Source: UM-FILTER-49-7 sp964599895
GTDB lineage: Bacteria > Acidobacteriota > Holophagae > Thermotomaculales > Thermotomaculaceae
Reading direction: 5' to 3'
DNA: 15,574 bases
Assembly: GCA_964599895.1 (NCBI GenBank)
Contig: CAZRHT010000059.1
Coordinates: 1-15,574, forward strand
Within the stretch, counting starts at the first letter, position 1; every line of letters begins with the position of its first letter. Both the position numbers and the translations under genes were made by a program. This document shows, one piece after another, positions 1-6,741 of the stretch. The notes under the pieces are model-generated. The model ran no database searches. It was not told the DNA's origin and saw only the letters and a program-made list of their open reading frames with translations.

Positions 1-473
1 ACCATTATCACAATTGCGAACGAGGCAAGGCCTTCTTCCCGGCCGAGGGCTCCCATAGCTTCGGTAGTAGTGGCCTTGACGTTAACCCTGTCCGGTGTAA
101 TTTCCAGAATTTCCGCTATGGAATGCTGCATTTCACCCCGACGAACCGCTATTCTTGGCAACTGTCCGATTACGGTGACGTCCGTGTTGCCAACAACCCA
201 ACCGGACTCTGCGGCCAGTGCCACCACCTCGGCCAGAAGTTTCCGGGAATCCGCGTCTTTCCAGCGGGGATCGCTGTCGGGGAAATGCATGCCGATATCC
301 CCCAGCCCCACGGCACCAAGCACCGCGTCTGCCACGGAGTGGAGCACGACATCTGCGTCGGAATGGCCGGCCAGCCCGTAGGGCTCATGGAACTCAATGC
401 CTCCCAATACCATTCGTCGGCCAGGCTGGAAGCGGTGAAAATCAATACCCTGACCGATTCTGAAATCGCTCAT
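1..473 (-). CDS. ispF: 2-C-methyl-D-erythritol 2,4-cyclodiphosphate synthase, 3' end cut by window edge
   Basis: IspF converts CDP-methylerythritol 2-phosphate to the cyclic diphosphate and CMP in the cytosolic MEP pathway to isoprenoids. The 157 complete codons visible match the family almost end to end. They show the metal ligands D11, H13 and H45 (D-x-H near the N-terminus and the GHSDADVVLH block), H37-S38, D59 in LGDIGMHFPD, the DVTVIGQLPRI strand, and the nucleotide-site block VNVKATTTEAMGALGREEG at 130-148 with T136 and E138. The spacing is the same as in E. coli IspF with a constant offset of three residues. Usual length is about 157-160, so only a few C-terminal residues and the stop lie outside. 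The ATG overlaps the ispD stop as ATGA, implying translational coupling. The substrate is made from the IspD product after IspE; ispE is not in the window. Confidence 0.95.
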   Translation of the reverse strand, partial: MSDFRIGQGIDFHRFQPGRRMVLGGIEFHEPYGLAGHSDADVVLHSVADAVLGAVGLGDIGMHFPDSDPRWKDADSRKLLAEVVALAAESGWVVGNTDVTVIGQLPRIAVRRGEMQHSIAEILEITPDRVNVKATTTEAMGALGREEGLASFAIVIM

Positions 474-1150
474 CTCATGCACCACAGAGCACGGGCCGTT
501 TCCATGTCTGCCTGGGTGGTGATCTTGATATTCAAGTGCCAGTCCAGTATCGGGAGGACCGGAATGCCCTCGGCGTGGAGGAGCGTTGTTTCATCCGGAA
601 AAGAGAGTTTCTGGCGGTTGAAACAGTGTGCCAGAATGCCCAGCGTGGCACCCTGGGGCGTAGTAACTTCCACAACCTCTTTCCGCTCCACAGTTTCCCG
701 GAATTCTTCCCGTCTCAGGCGCCGGATCGTGCCGCTGATGGGAACGTAGGGTGCCGCGGCGCCGGTGTCCACAACTCCCCTGACAATTCTCTCTACTGTT
801 GCCAGCCTCAGGAAAGGACGAACTCCGTCGTGGACCAGGACGACGCTGTCGGATGAATACGTTTCATCCACCAGCTGATCTATTGCTTTCTTTACTGAGT
901 CAAATCGGGAGGCCCCTCCTGAAATGACTTTCAATGCATAGTCAACATCCTGCAGATCTTTCTGGAACTGTTTCTCAAATCCCTCCGGACAGGTCACGAT
1001 CGCCTGTGTGGGGTGAATCGCCTCAAAAAACAGCGCGGTCCGACTCAGGATGGATTGACCTTCAATCATTTCAAGTTGTTTGGGATAGGGTTTGTCAAAC
1101 CGTTTTCCTACTCCACCCGCTGTGATGATCAGCAGAATTGGCGGTTGCAT
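470..1150 (-). CDS. ispD: 2-C-methyl-D-erythritol 4-phosphate cytidylyltransferase
   Basis: IspD couples CTP with methylerythritol 4-phosphate to give CDP-methylerythritol in the MEP pathway. The 226-residue length is normal. Visible family signatures are the nucleotide-binding loop TAGGVGKRF (10-18), PKQ at 23-25, GGASRFDSV (78-86), VHDGVRPF (107-114), TTPQ (163-166) and NIKIT (207-211). R17 and K24 have the same seven-residue spacing as the catalytic Arg20 and Lys27 of E. coli IspD, and K209 corresponds to its Lys213. The ATG start is supported by a GGGAGGG ribosome-binding stretch 8 bases upstream and a sigma70 promoter that would give a leader of about 37 nt. The stop overlaps ispF by four bases, the classic ispDF arrangement. 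It lies downstream of valS but appears to have its own promoter. Confidence 0.96.
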   Translation of the reverse strand: MQPPILLIITAGGVGKRFDKPYPKQLEMIEGQSILSRTALFFEAIHPTQAIVTCPEGFEKQFQKDLQDVDYALKVISGGASRFDSVKKAIDQLVDETYSSDSVVLVHDGVRPFLRLATVERIVRGVVDTGAAAPYVPISGTIRRLRREEFRETVERKEVVEVTTPQGATLGILAHCFNRQKLSFPDETTLLHAEGIPVLPILDWHLNIKITTQADMETARALWCMR

Positions 1151-1193
1151 GGTTTGTGCCCTCCCTCTTCAGATGAAAGTTGTTTATGCTCTA

Positions 1194-1222
1194 ATTATAG
1201 CGGATTCAGGGAAGCGGAACAA
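1194..1222 (-). promoter_or_regulatory. sigma70-type promoter for ispDF
   Basis: On the minus strand TTGTTC (1222-1217), a 17-base spacer and a perfect TATAAT (1199-1194) precede ispD. The -35 matches consensus at three of six bases; the -10 and spacing are ideal. Transcription would start near 1187, just ahead of the ispD ribosome-binding site. It lets ispDF be expressed apart from cstA-valS. Confidence 0.65.
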
Positions 1223-1246
1223 ATTTCACAACAAAAACTGCAAGGA

Positions 1247-1262
1247 TGTGACGCAAGTCACC
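1247..1262. promoter_or_regulatory. CRP/FNR-family-like palindrome (or weak valS hairpin)
   Basis: The plus strand reads TGTGACGCAAGTCACC: GTGAC and GTCAC arms around four bases. It differs from TGTGA-N6-TCACA by only the last base. It sits between the valS stop and the ispD promoter, centred about 67 bases upstream of the predicted ispD start of transcription, a position where activators of this family can act. The same arms could form a 5-bp RNA hairpin after valS, but the T-run (TTTTTG) lies about ten bases further on, so a terminator reading is weak. Confidence 0.35.
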
Positions 1263-1283
1263 GAAAATGGCGGGGAATTGGGT

Positions 1284-3917
1284 TCAGTTGGCCAGTTTTT
1301 TCAGCTCTTCCTGCATAATTTCCTGCTTTTTCTTTAATTCCTTGAATTTTGCCCGATTCTTTTCCACAACTTCTAGAGGTGCCCTTGACAGAAAGTCTTC
1401 GTTGTTCAGTTTTCGTGTCAGTTTATCGGTTTCATTCTTAAGTTTGTCCAGTTCCCTTTGTATCCGAGCTCTTTCCTCTTCTTTGTTCATCAGGTTCTCC
1501 AGAGAAACCCCGATTTCCATCCCGGTGGCGGCAGCCTTACTGTACATGGCATTTTCATCAAATGCGGAGACCAGTTCCAACCTGGATGCTCCGGCAAGGA
1601 ATGAGAGCAGTGTTCCCTGCTCAGTGATAAGTGTTTTGGTTTCATCTGACAGTGCAAGGATTTCCACTTCCACTTTCCTGGAGGGGGGAATATTTTTTTC
1701 CGCGCGGATGTTGCGGATCCGGGAAACCAGTTCCATCAGCAGGCTGAATTCTGCTTCCGCTTCTTCATCGAGCCAGTCCTGCCGGGTTACTGGAAAAGAC
1801 TCAATGGCAATACTTTCTCCATGGCTGGGCAGTTTCTGGTAGATCTCTTCAGTGATGTATGGCATGAAAGGATGCAGAAGTTTCAGGATCCGGGTCAGAA
1901 TCTGAACCAGCAGTCCCTTTACCTGTTCATCTCCATTCATAAGCCTGGGTTTGGATGCCTCTATGTACCAGTCGCAGAATTCACCCCAGAGAAAGTGATA
2001 AAGTTGATTGGCTGCTTCGTGGAACCGAAATTCTTCGATATGCTTGTCCACGGACTCGATAAGCCGGGACAGGCGGGACAGAATCCATCTGTCTGAGAGT
2101 GACAATTGGCTGTAGTCAATATTACCGGTTTCCTGATCTTCGTCAATGTTCATCAATACGAACCGGGTGGCGTTCCAGATTTTGTTACAGAAGGCCCGAT
2201 AGCCTTCCAGTCGTTTTTCAGATAATGAAATGTCGGTACCTGGAACTGCCATGATGGACAGGGTAAACCGCAGGGCATCGGTTCCAAACTGCTCCATCAC
2301 TGTCAATGGATCAATGACATTTCCCTTTGACTTGGACATCTTGCTGCCGTGTTCGTCCCGAACCAGCGCATTGAAGTACACGGTCTTGAAGGGGACATCT
2401 CCCATGAATTTCAATCCCATCATAATCATCCGTGCGACCCAGAAGAAGAGGATGTCAAATCCTGTCAACAGCACAGATGTCGGGTAAAATGTCTTCAATT
2501 CATCTGTCTCATCAGGCCAGCCGAGGGTGGAAAAGGGCCAGAGTCCGGAAGAAAACCAGGTGTCCAGCACATCCGGGTCCTGTTGAATTTGAGTGGACCC
2601 ACATTTTTCACATGCAGTGGGGTCTGTTTCCGAAACAGTGGTGCAGCCGCAGTCGGAGCAGTGCCAGGCAGGGATTCGGTGTCCCCACCAGAGCTGGCGG
2701 GAAATACACCAGTCGTGGATATTCTTCATCCATTCATAGTAGGTTTTGACCCATTTCTCCGGCACAAAACGGATATCACCGTCCTGCACCGCTTTCAGGG
2801 CCGGTTCCGCCAATTGTTTGATTTTAACAAACCACTGGGTGGAGATGGCAGGTTCAATGATGGTGGCGCATCGATCACATTCCCCCACAGCGTGGGCGTG
2901 TTTTTCGATTTTTTCAATGAGGTTCAGGGATTCCATACGTTCTACTACGGCTTTTCTCGCCTTGAAACGATCCATTTCTGCAAAATCGCCTGCAGCTTTT
3001 GTCATGTTTCCGTGTTTATCAATCACGGTGATAGTCTGGAGCTTGTGGCGGTTTCCGCACTCGTAATCGTTGGGGTCATGGGCCGGGGTAACCTTCACAG
3101 CGCCAGTTCCGAACTCCTTGTCCACAAAATCATCCGCTATGATGGGAATCTCCCGGTTTACAATGGGAAGGATCACGGTTTTCCCCACGAGAGCAGCATA
3201 GCGTTTGTCTTTGGGGTGAACGGCTACAGCGGTATCCCCGAGCATGGTTTCCGGCCTTGTGGTGGCAATCATCAGGAAGCGGTCACTTCCCTTCACCGGA
3301 TATTTGAAATACCATAGATTGCCGTTTCGTTCCTTGTGTTTGACTTCCAGGTCAGAAATGGCAGTTTCACATCGCGGGCACCAGTTTACCAGCATTGTAT
3401 CCCGGTAGATGAGGCCCTCTTTGTATAGCGTCACAAAGACCTTTCGAACCGCTTTGGAAAGGCCCGGATCCAGTGTAAACCGGTGACGGGACCAGTCCAC
3501 CGAGCAGCCCAGCTTTCGAAGCTGATTCATGATGGCGCCTTCGTTTTCGTCTTTCCACTGCCAGACACGCTGCTCAAAGGCCTCTCGACCAAGATCCTTA
3601 CGGGTCTTCCCTTCCTTTGCCAGTTGTTTCTCCACCACATTCTGAGTAGCGATTCCGGCATGGTCCACTCCTGGGAGCCAGAGCGTGTTCTTGCCCTTCA
3701 TCCGCTGGTAGCGGACATACACATCGTGCAGGGTATAGACCAGGGCGTGACCCATGTGGAGGTTCCCGGTGATGTTGGGTGGGGGAATCACAACGGAAAA
3801 GGGCGGTTTATCTGAAATGGCCTGTCCTTTGAAGTATTCCCGCTCTTCCCACATTCGATACCATTCTGTTTCCGCTTTCCCGTGATCGTACCCTTTATCA
3901 ATCGATATTTTCGCCAT
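1284..3917 (-). CDS. valS: valyl-tRNA synthetase
   Basis: This class I aminoacyl-tRNA synthetase charges tRNA-Val. The 877 residues are normal for the bacterial enzyme. The ATP-site signature appears as PPPNITGNLHMGHAL with HMGH at 54-57, and KMSKS at 526-530. The inserted CP1 editing domain, which hydrolyses Thr-tRNA, carries ATTRPETMLGDTAVAVHP (218-235) and TGAVKVTPAHDPNDYECG (271-288). A zinc-knuckle-like CxxC pair lies at 420-439 (CSDC and CEKC), followed by DVLDTWFSSGLWPFSTLGWP (449-468). The last ~65 residues are a Glu/Lys-rich helical arm typical of the ValS C-terminal coiled coil that contacts tRNA. GGAG lies six bases before the ATG. The first 20 bases overlap the end of cstA, so the two are probably co-transcribed and coupled. 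No promoter was seen directly in front of valS. Confidence 0.98.
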   Translation of the reverse strand: MAKISIDKGYDHGKAETEWYRMWEEREYFKGQAISDKPPFSVVIPPPNITGNLHMGHALVYTLHDVYVRYQRMKGKNTLWLPGVDHAGIATQNVVEKQLAKEGKTRKDLGREAFEQRVWQWKDENEGAIMNQLRKLGCSVDWSRHRFTLDPGLSKAVRKVFVTLYKEGLIYRDTMLVNWCPRCETAISDLEVKHKERNGNLWYFKYPVKGSDRFLMIATTRPETMLGDTAVAVHPKDKRYAALVGKTVILPIVNREIPIIADDFVDKEFGTGAVKVTPAHDPNDYECGNRHKLQTITVIDKHGNMTKAAGDFAEMDRFKARKAVVERMESLNLIEKIEKHAHAVGECDRCATIIEPAISTQWFVKIKQLAEPALKAVQDGDIRFVPEKWVKTYYEWMKNIHDWCISRQLWWGHRIPAWHCSDCGCTTVSETDPTACEKCGSTQIQQDPDVLDTWFSSGLWPFSTLGWPDETDELKTFYPTSVLLTGFDILFFWVARMIMMGLKFMGDVPFKTVYFNALVRDEHGSKMSKSKGNVIDPLTVMEQFGTDALRFTLSIMAVPGTDISLSEKRLEGYRAFCNKIWNATRFVLMNIDEDQETGNIDYSQLSLSDRWILSRLSRLIESVDKHIEEFRFHEAANQLYHFLWGEFCDWYIEASKPRLMNGDEQVKGLLVQILTRILKLLHPFMPYITEEIYQKLPSHGESIAIESFPVTRQDWLDEEAEAEFSLLMELVSRIRNIRAEKNIPPSRKVEVEILALSDETKTLITEQGTLLSFLAGASRLELVSAFDENAMYSKAAATGMEIGVSLENLMNKEEERARIQRELDKLKNETDKLTRKLNNEDFLSRAPLEVVEKNRAKFKELKKKQEIMQEELKKLAN

Positions 3918-5622
3918 TCAATTCTCCGTGTTTTCCATTTTTAGTCAGAACGAATATCGCCTCGCCGATCATCCATATCTCCAGGATCAATACCACAAGG
4001 CCAACCAGAAGCAACAGTATATCCCCTTTTCTCATGAAATCAAGAATGTTGAGCACCATGGCATAGCCGGTCATGGAAACCATAAAAATCATGGGGATAC
4101 CGGCTACAAGGGCTTTCGATCCCTTTCGTTTCAGGTAAACGGTTATAATCAAAAGCGCTAATCCAGCCAGAAGCTGGTTCACAGCACCAAAAAGGGGCCA
4201 GAGGGTCAGGGCGCCCTTTCCACCCTTGTTGGAAAAAGCCAGCAGGGCGGCCGTGAACACGGCAAGAAACGTGGCTACATACTTGTTATTCAACGCGGGG
4301 ATGCGATAGTCCAGTGAAATTTCAGAGATAACATAGCGTTGAATCCGGGCCGCCGTATCCAGCGTGGTGTTGGCAAATGAAACGAGAAAAACTCCGAAGA
4401 TCGTGGCGGCGATATTTTTTGGTACCCCGATCGCCTCAATCATATTCACGGCTCCCGTAACAAAAGCAGCCAGTTTAGCGCTTAGTCCCTGGATCGCGCT
4501 CCAGGATGAATAGTGGTGGAGCCAGGCGGCCTGTCCCGTCAATGCATTGGTTCCCGTTCCAGTACCCATGCCGATACCCGCCGCGACCGCTGCAATAACC
4601 AATGCGGCCAGAACGCCTTCCATCAGCATTCCTCCATATCCAATGAACCTGGAATCCGATTCCACGTTAATTTGCTTTGATGTGGTGCCTGAGCCCACAA
4701 GGGAGTGAAAGCCGGAATTGGCGCCACATGCGATGATGATAAACAGAAAGGGAATCATGGAAGGGGCCCCGGCCGGGTGAGCCTGAATTGCGGGGGCCAC
4801 TACCATCGGATGAGCCACCAGCACCCCGAGGACCAACAGAATCAGAATGATGATCAACTGCAGCGCATTGATAAAGTCACGGGCCTGGAGCAGGAGCCAT
4901 ACCGGAAGAATTGATGCCACAAAAGCGTAAATGAACAGAATAATCATCCAGATTTCCGTGGCAGACAAGCCCATGAATGATGGAATGGACAATGGCACAG
5001 CTGTCCCCCAGACAATCGTCAGATACATTAGAATAATGGCAATAAGAGAGGCTACGTAAATATTGCCGTTCCTGCGATACACATACCAGCCCACCACCAT
5101 GGCGATGGGAATTTGCAACCAGACCGGCAGCACGGACGCGGGATACATGGTAAACAAGATGGCAATAATCAGCGCAAATACAGCGATTACCATCCAGAGC
5201 TCGAAGAAAATAATGAGGAGAAAGAGCATCCTGCTTCGCTTGTTAATCAGTTTGGATGCGATTTCACCAATGGACAGGCCCCGGTTTCGCATGGAAACCA
5301 CAATGGAGCCCATATCGTGGATACCGCCCATTAGAATGGAGCCAAAGACTACCCACAGCATAGCGGGGAGCCAGCCCCAGATCACGGCTATAGTGGGTCC
5401 TACAATTGGGCCCAGCCCGGCTATAGAGGTAAAGTGGTGTCCAAAGAGAACTTCTTTTCTTGTGGGCAGGTAATCCACATTGTCACGCATGGTATGGGCA
5501 GGTGTGGGCTTCGAGTCGTCCAGTTTAAAAATTTTCCGGCCAAGATATCGCCCATAAAACCGGTATGCCAGCAGGTAGGCAATAACTGTCCCCACAATTA
5601 ATAAAACAGAGTTCATTCCCAT
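3898..5622 (-). CDS. cstA: CstA-family carbon starvation transporter
   Basis: This is an inner-membrane transporter of the CstA/BtsT family, whose characterised members import peptides or pyruvate. The 574 residues are mostly hydrophobic, with roughly 15 likely membrane helices. Family landmarks are FGHHFTSIAGLGPIVGP (60-76) with IHDMGS shortly after, the ACGANSGFHSLVGSGTTSKQ stretch mid-protein, and TTLDTAARIQRYVISEI in the C-terminal half. It is shorter than E. coli CstA (701 residues) and belongs to the compact form. The start is ambiguous: ATG at 5622 has GGGGGA only two bases upstream, whereas ATG at 5616 (M3) has it eight bases upstream and may be the true start. The stop lies inside valS. 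Substrate specificity cannot be read from sequence. No convincing -10/-35 pair was found upstream, although the intergenic region holds short repeats. Confidence 0.93.
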   Translation of the reverse strand: MGMNSVLLIVGTVIAYLLAYRFYGRYLGRKIFKLDDSKPTPAHTMRDNVDYLPTRKEVLFGHHFTSIAGLGPIVGPTIAVIWGWLPAMLWVVFGSILMGGIHDMGSIVVSMRNRGLSIGEIASKLINKRSRMLFLLIIFFELWMVIAVFALIIAILFTMYPASVLPVWLQIPIAMVVGWYVYRRNGNIYVASLIAIILMYLTIVWGTAVPLSIPSFMGLSATEIWMIILFIYAFVASILPVWLLLQARDFINALQLIIILILLVLGVLVAHPMVVAPAIQAHPAGAPSMIPFLFIIIACGANSGFHSLVGSGTTSKQINVESDSRFIGYGGMLMEGVLAALVIAAVAAGIGMGTGTGTNALTGQAAWLHHYSSWSAIQGLSAKLAAFVTGAVNMIEAIGVPKNIAATIFGVFLVSFANTTLDTAARIQRYVISEISLDYRIPALNNKYVATFLAVFTAALLAFSNKGGKGALTLWPLFGAVNQLLAGLALLIITVYLKRKGSKALVAGIPMIFMVSMTGYAMVLNILDFMRKGDILLLLVGLVVLILEIWMIGEAIFVLTKNGKHGELNGENID

Positions 5623-5689
5623 CTTCCCCCGATAAATTTTATGCTGATCCTCATTTTATCATTTTTTATCACTGAAAGAAGGCAGGAAA

Positions 5690-5705
5690 GATAAGTGCAG
5701 ATAAG
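5690..5705. repeat. GATAAG direct repeat in the cstA / DUF362 divergent spacer
   Basis: GATAAG-TGCA-GATAAG gives two copies one helical turn apart. A further copy occurs inverted at 5767-5772 (CTTATC) and another at 5826-5831, overlapping the ribosome-binding region of the plus-strand gene. On the minus strand TGATAAAA is also repeated with a 10-base period, between about 5653 and 5672. This could be a protein-binding region for the divergent genes. No known regulator motif was recognised. Confidence 0.3.
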
Positions 5706-5787
5706 GTTGTAGTTGGGCCAAGCATGGGAATTGGGCATTCATATCCGTTCCCGCCTTAACCACATCCTTATCCTTCTGTGCTTAACA

Positions 5788-5804
5788 AACCATGTATAAT
5801 GGTT
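5788..5804 (+). promoter_or_regulatory. -10 element inside an inverted repeat, upstream of the DUF362 gene
   Basis: AACCAT-GTATA-ATGGTT is a perfect 6-bp inverted repeat that contains TATAAT at 5795-5800. Transcription from this -10 would begin near 5807, after the upstream in-frame ATG at 5778. That supports the ATG at 5832 as the real start of the gene. No good -35 hexamer was found at 16-18 bases, so the promoter would be weak or activator-dependent. The palindrome could be an operator. Confidence 0.4.
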
Positions 5805-5831
5805 CAAGAAATAAGCTGCGGGGGGGATAAG

Positions 5832-6740
5832 ATGGACAGGCGCGATTTTCTGCGGCAGGTGGCAAAATGGACAGCAGGGACATTGTTGGCCAGCCCGATT
5901 TTCAATATCACGCCGGAATTGCTGGCAGCCGAACGGCCATTGCCCAGAGTGGCTATTGGCACCGGAAATGAAATTACCACCCTTGTGAAACGGGTCCTGG
6001 AACCACTGGGTGGGATGAAGGCCTTTGTAAAACCTGGAAACCGCGTTGTGGTTAAACCCAACATCGGCTGGGACCGTCGCCCTGAACAGGCTGCGGACAC
6101 CCATCCGGAGGTTGTAAAGGCCGTAGTAGCCCTGGCATTGGCTGCCGGGGCGAAAGAAGTCCTGGTTTTTGACAATACCTGCAATGAAGAGCGTCGTTGT
6201 TACCACCAGAGCGGGATTAAACCGGCATTGGCCGGGATGAAAAATGTCCGTTGTGACTACATAGACAAACGAAAATTTATCCCGGTTGATATTTCAAAGG
6301 GAAAATCTATTCACAACTGGCTGTTTTATCGGGACGCATTGGAAGCGGACTGTTACATCAATGTTCCGATAGCCAAGCACCACTCCCTGGCACGGCTGAC
6401 AATCGGATTGAAGAACATTATGGGGGTCATTGGTGGACATCGGGGGGAGATCCACCAGAATATAGGGCAGAATCTTGCGGACCTTAACACAGTGATTCGT
6501 CCGCCATTGACCATCGTGGATGCCACCCGGATTCTCCTTCGAAACGGGCCACAGGGAGGAAGTCTTCGGGATGTCAAGGTATTGAATACGATACTGGCCT
6601 CGGCGGACATTGTGGCGGCGGACGCGGTGGCAACAACATTGTTTGGTCTGAGCCCGACCGATATTCCGGCTACGAGGGCTGCTGCCGCTATGGGTCTGGG
6701 AGAGATGAATCTTGCCCGGATTGAACAGATACGAGTGTGA
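5832..6740 (+). CDS. DUF362 protein with twin-arginine leader
   Basis: This 302-residue protein has DUF362 family hallmarks: VVVKPNIGW (72-80), DTHPEVV (89-95), NVPIAKHHSLARLTIGLKNI (177-196) and RPPLTIVDA (223-231). The N-terminus is a Tat-type leader: RRDFL at residues 3-7, a hydrophobic stretch at about 10-24 and a small-residue site near LLAA at 30-33, predicting export as a folded protein. Many DUF362 proteins carry ferredoxin-type CxxCxxC motifs. This one does not; its few cysteines (117, 123, 141, 174) are scattered, so it probably receives Fe-S service from the next gene. An in-frame ATG at 5778 is rejected because it precedes the Tat motif and the predicted transcript, while ATG 5832 follows a G-rich ribosome-binding stretch. 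The stop is one base before the polyferredoxin start, so the pair is a translational unit. Biochemical function of the family is not established. Confidence 0.88.
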   Translation: MDRRDFLRQVAKWTAGTLLASPIFNITPELLAAERPLPRVAIGTGNEITTLVKRVLEPLGGMKAFVKPGNRVVVKPNIGWDRRPEQAADTHPEVVKAVVALALAAGAKEVLVFDNTCNEERRCYHQSGIKPALAGMKNVRCDYIDKRKFIPVDISKGKSIHNWLFYRDALEADCYINVPIAKHHSLARLTIGLKNIMGVIGGHRGEIHQNIGQNLADLNTVIRPPLTIVDATRILLRNGPQGGSLRDVKVLNTILASADIVAADAVATTLFGLSPTDIPATRAAAAMGLGEMNLARIEQIRV

Positions 6741-6741
6741 G

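Noticed and set aside
123..749. Plus-strand reading frame of 208 codons opposite ispF and ispD
   Set aside because: It spans two genuine opposite-strand genes whose active-site motifs are intact; no family signal.
2349..3317. Long plus-strand reading frame of 322 codons opposite valS
   Set aside because: It lies wholly antisense to a clear valS, its composition is cysteine- and histidine-rich in no family pattern, and no ribosome-binding site or domain is recognisable.
5778..5831. Upstream in-frame ATG extending the DUF362 protein by 18 residues
   Set aside because: The extension precedes the twin-arginine motif, has no ribosome-binding site and starts before the predicted transcript; ATG 5832 is better.
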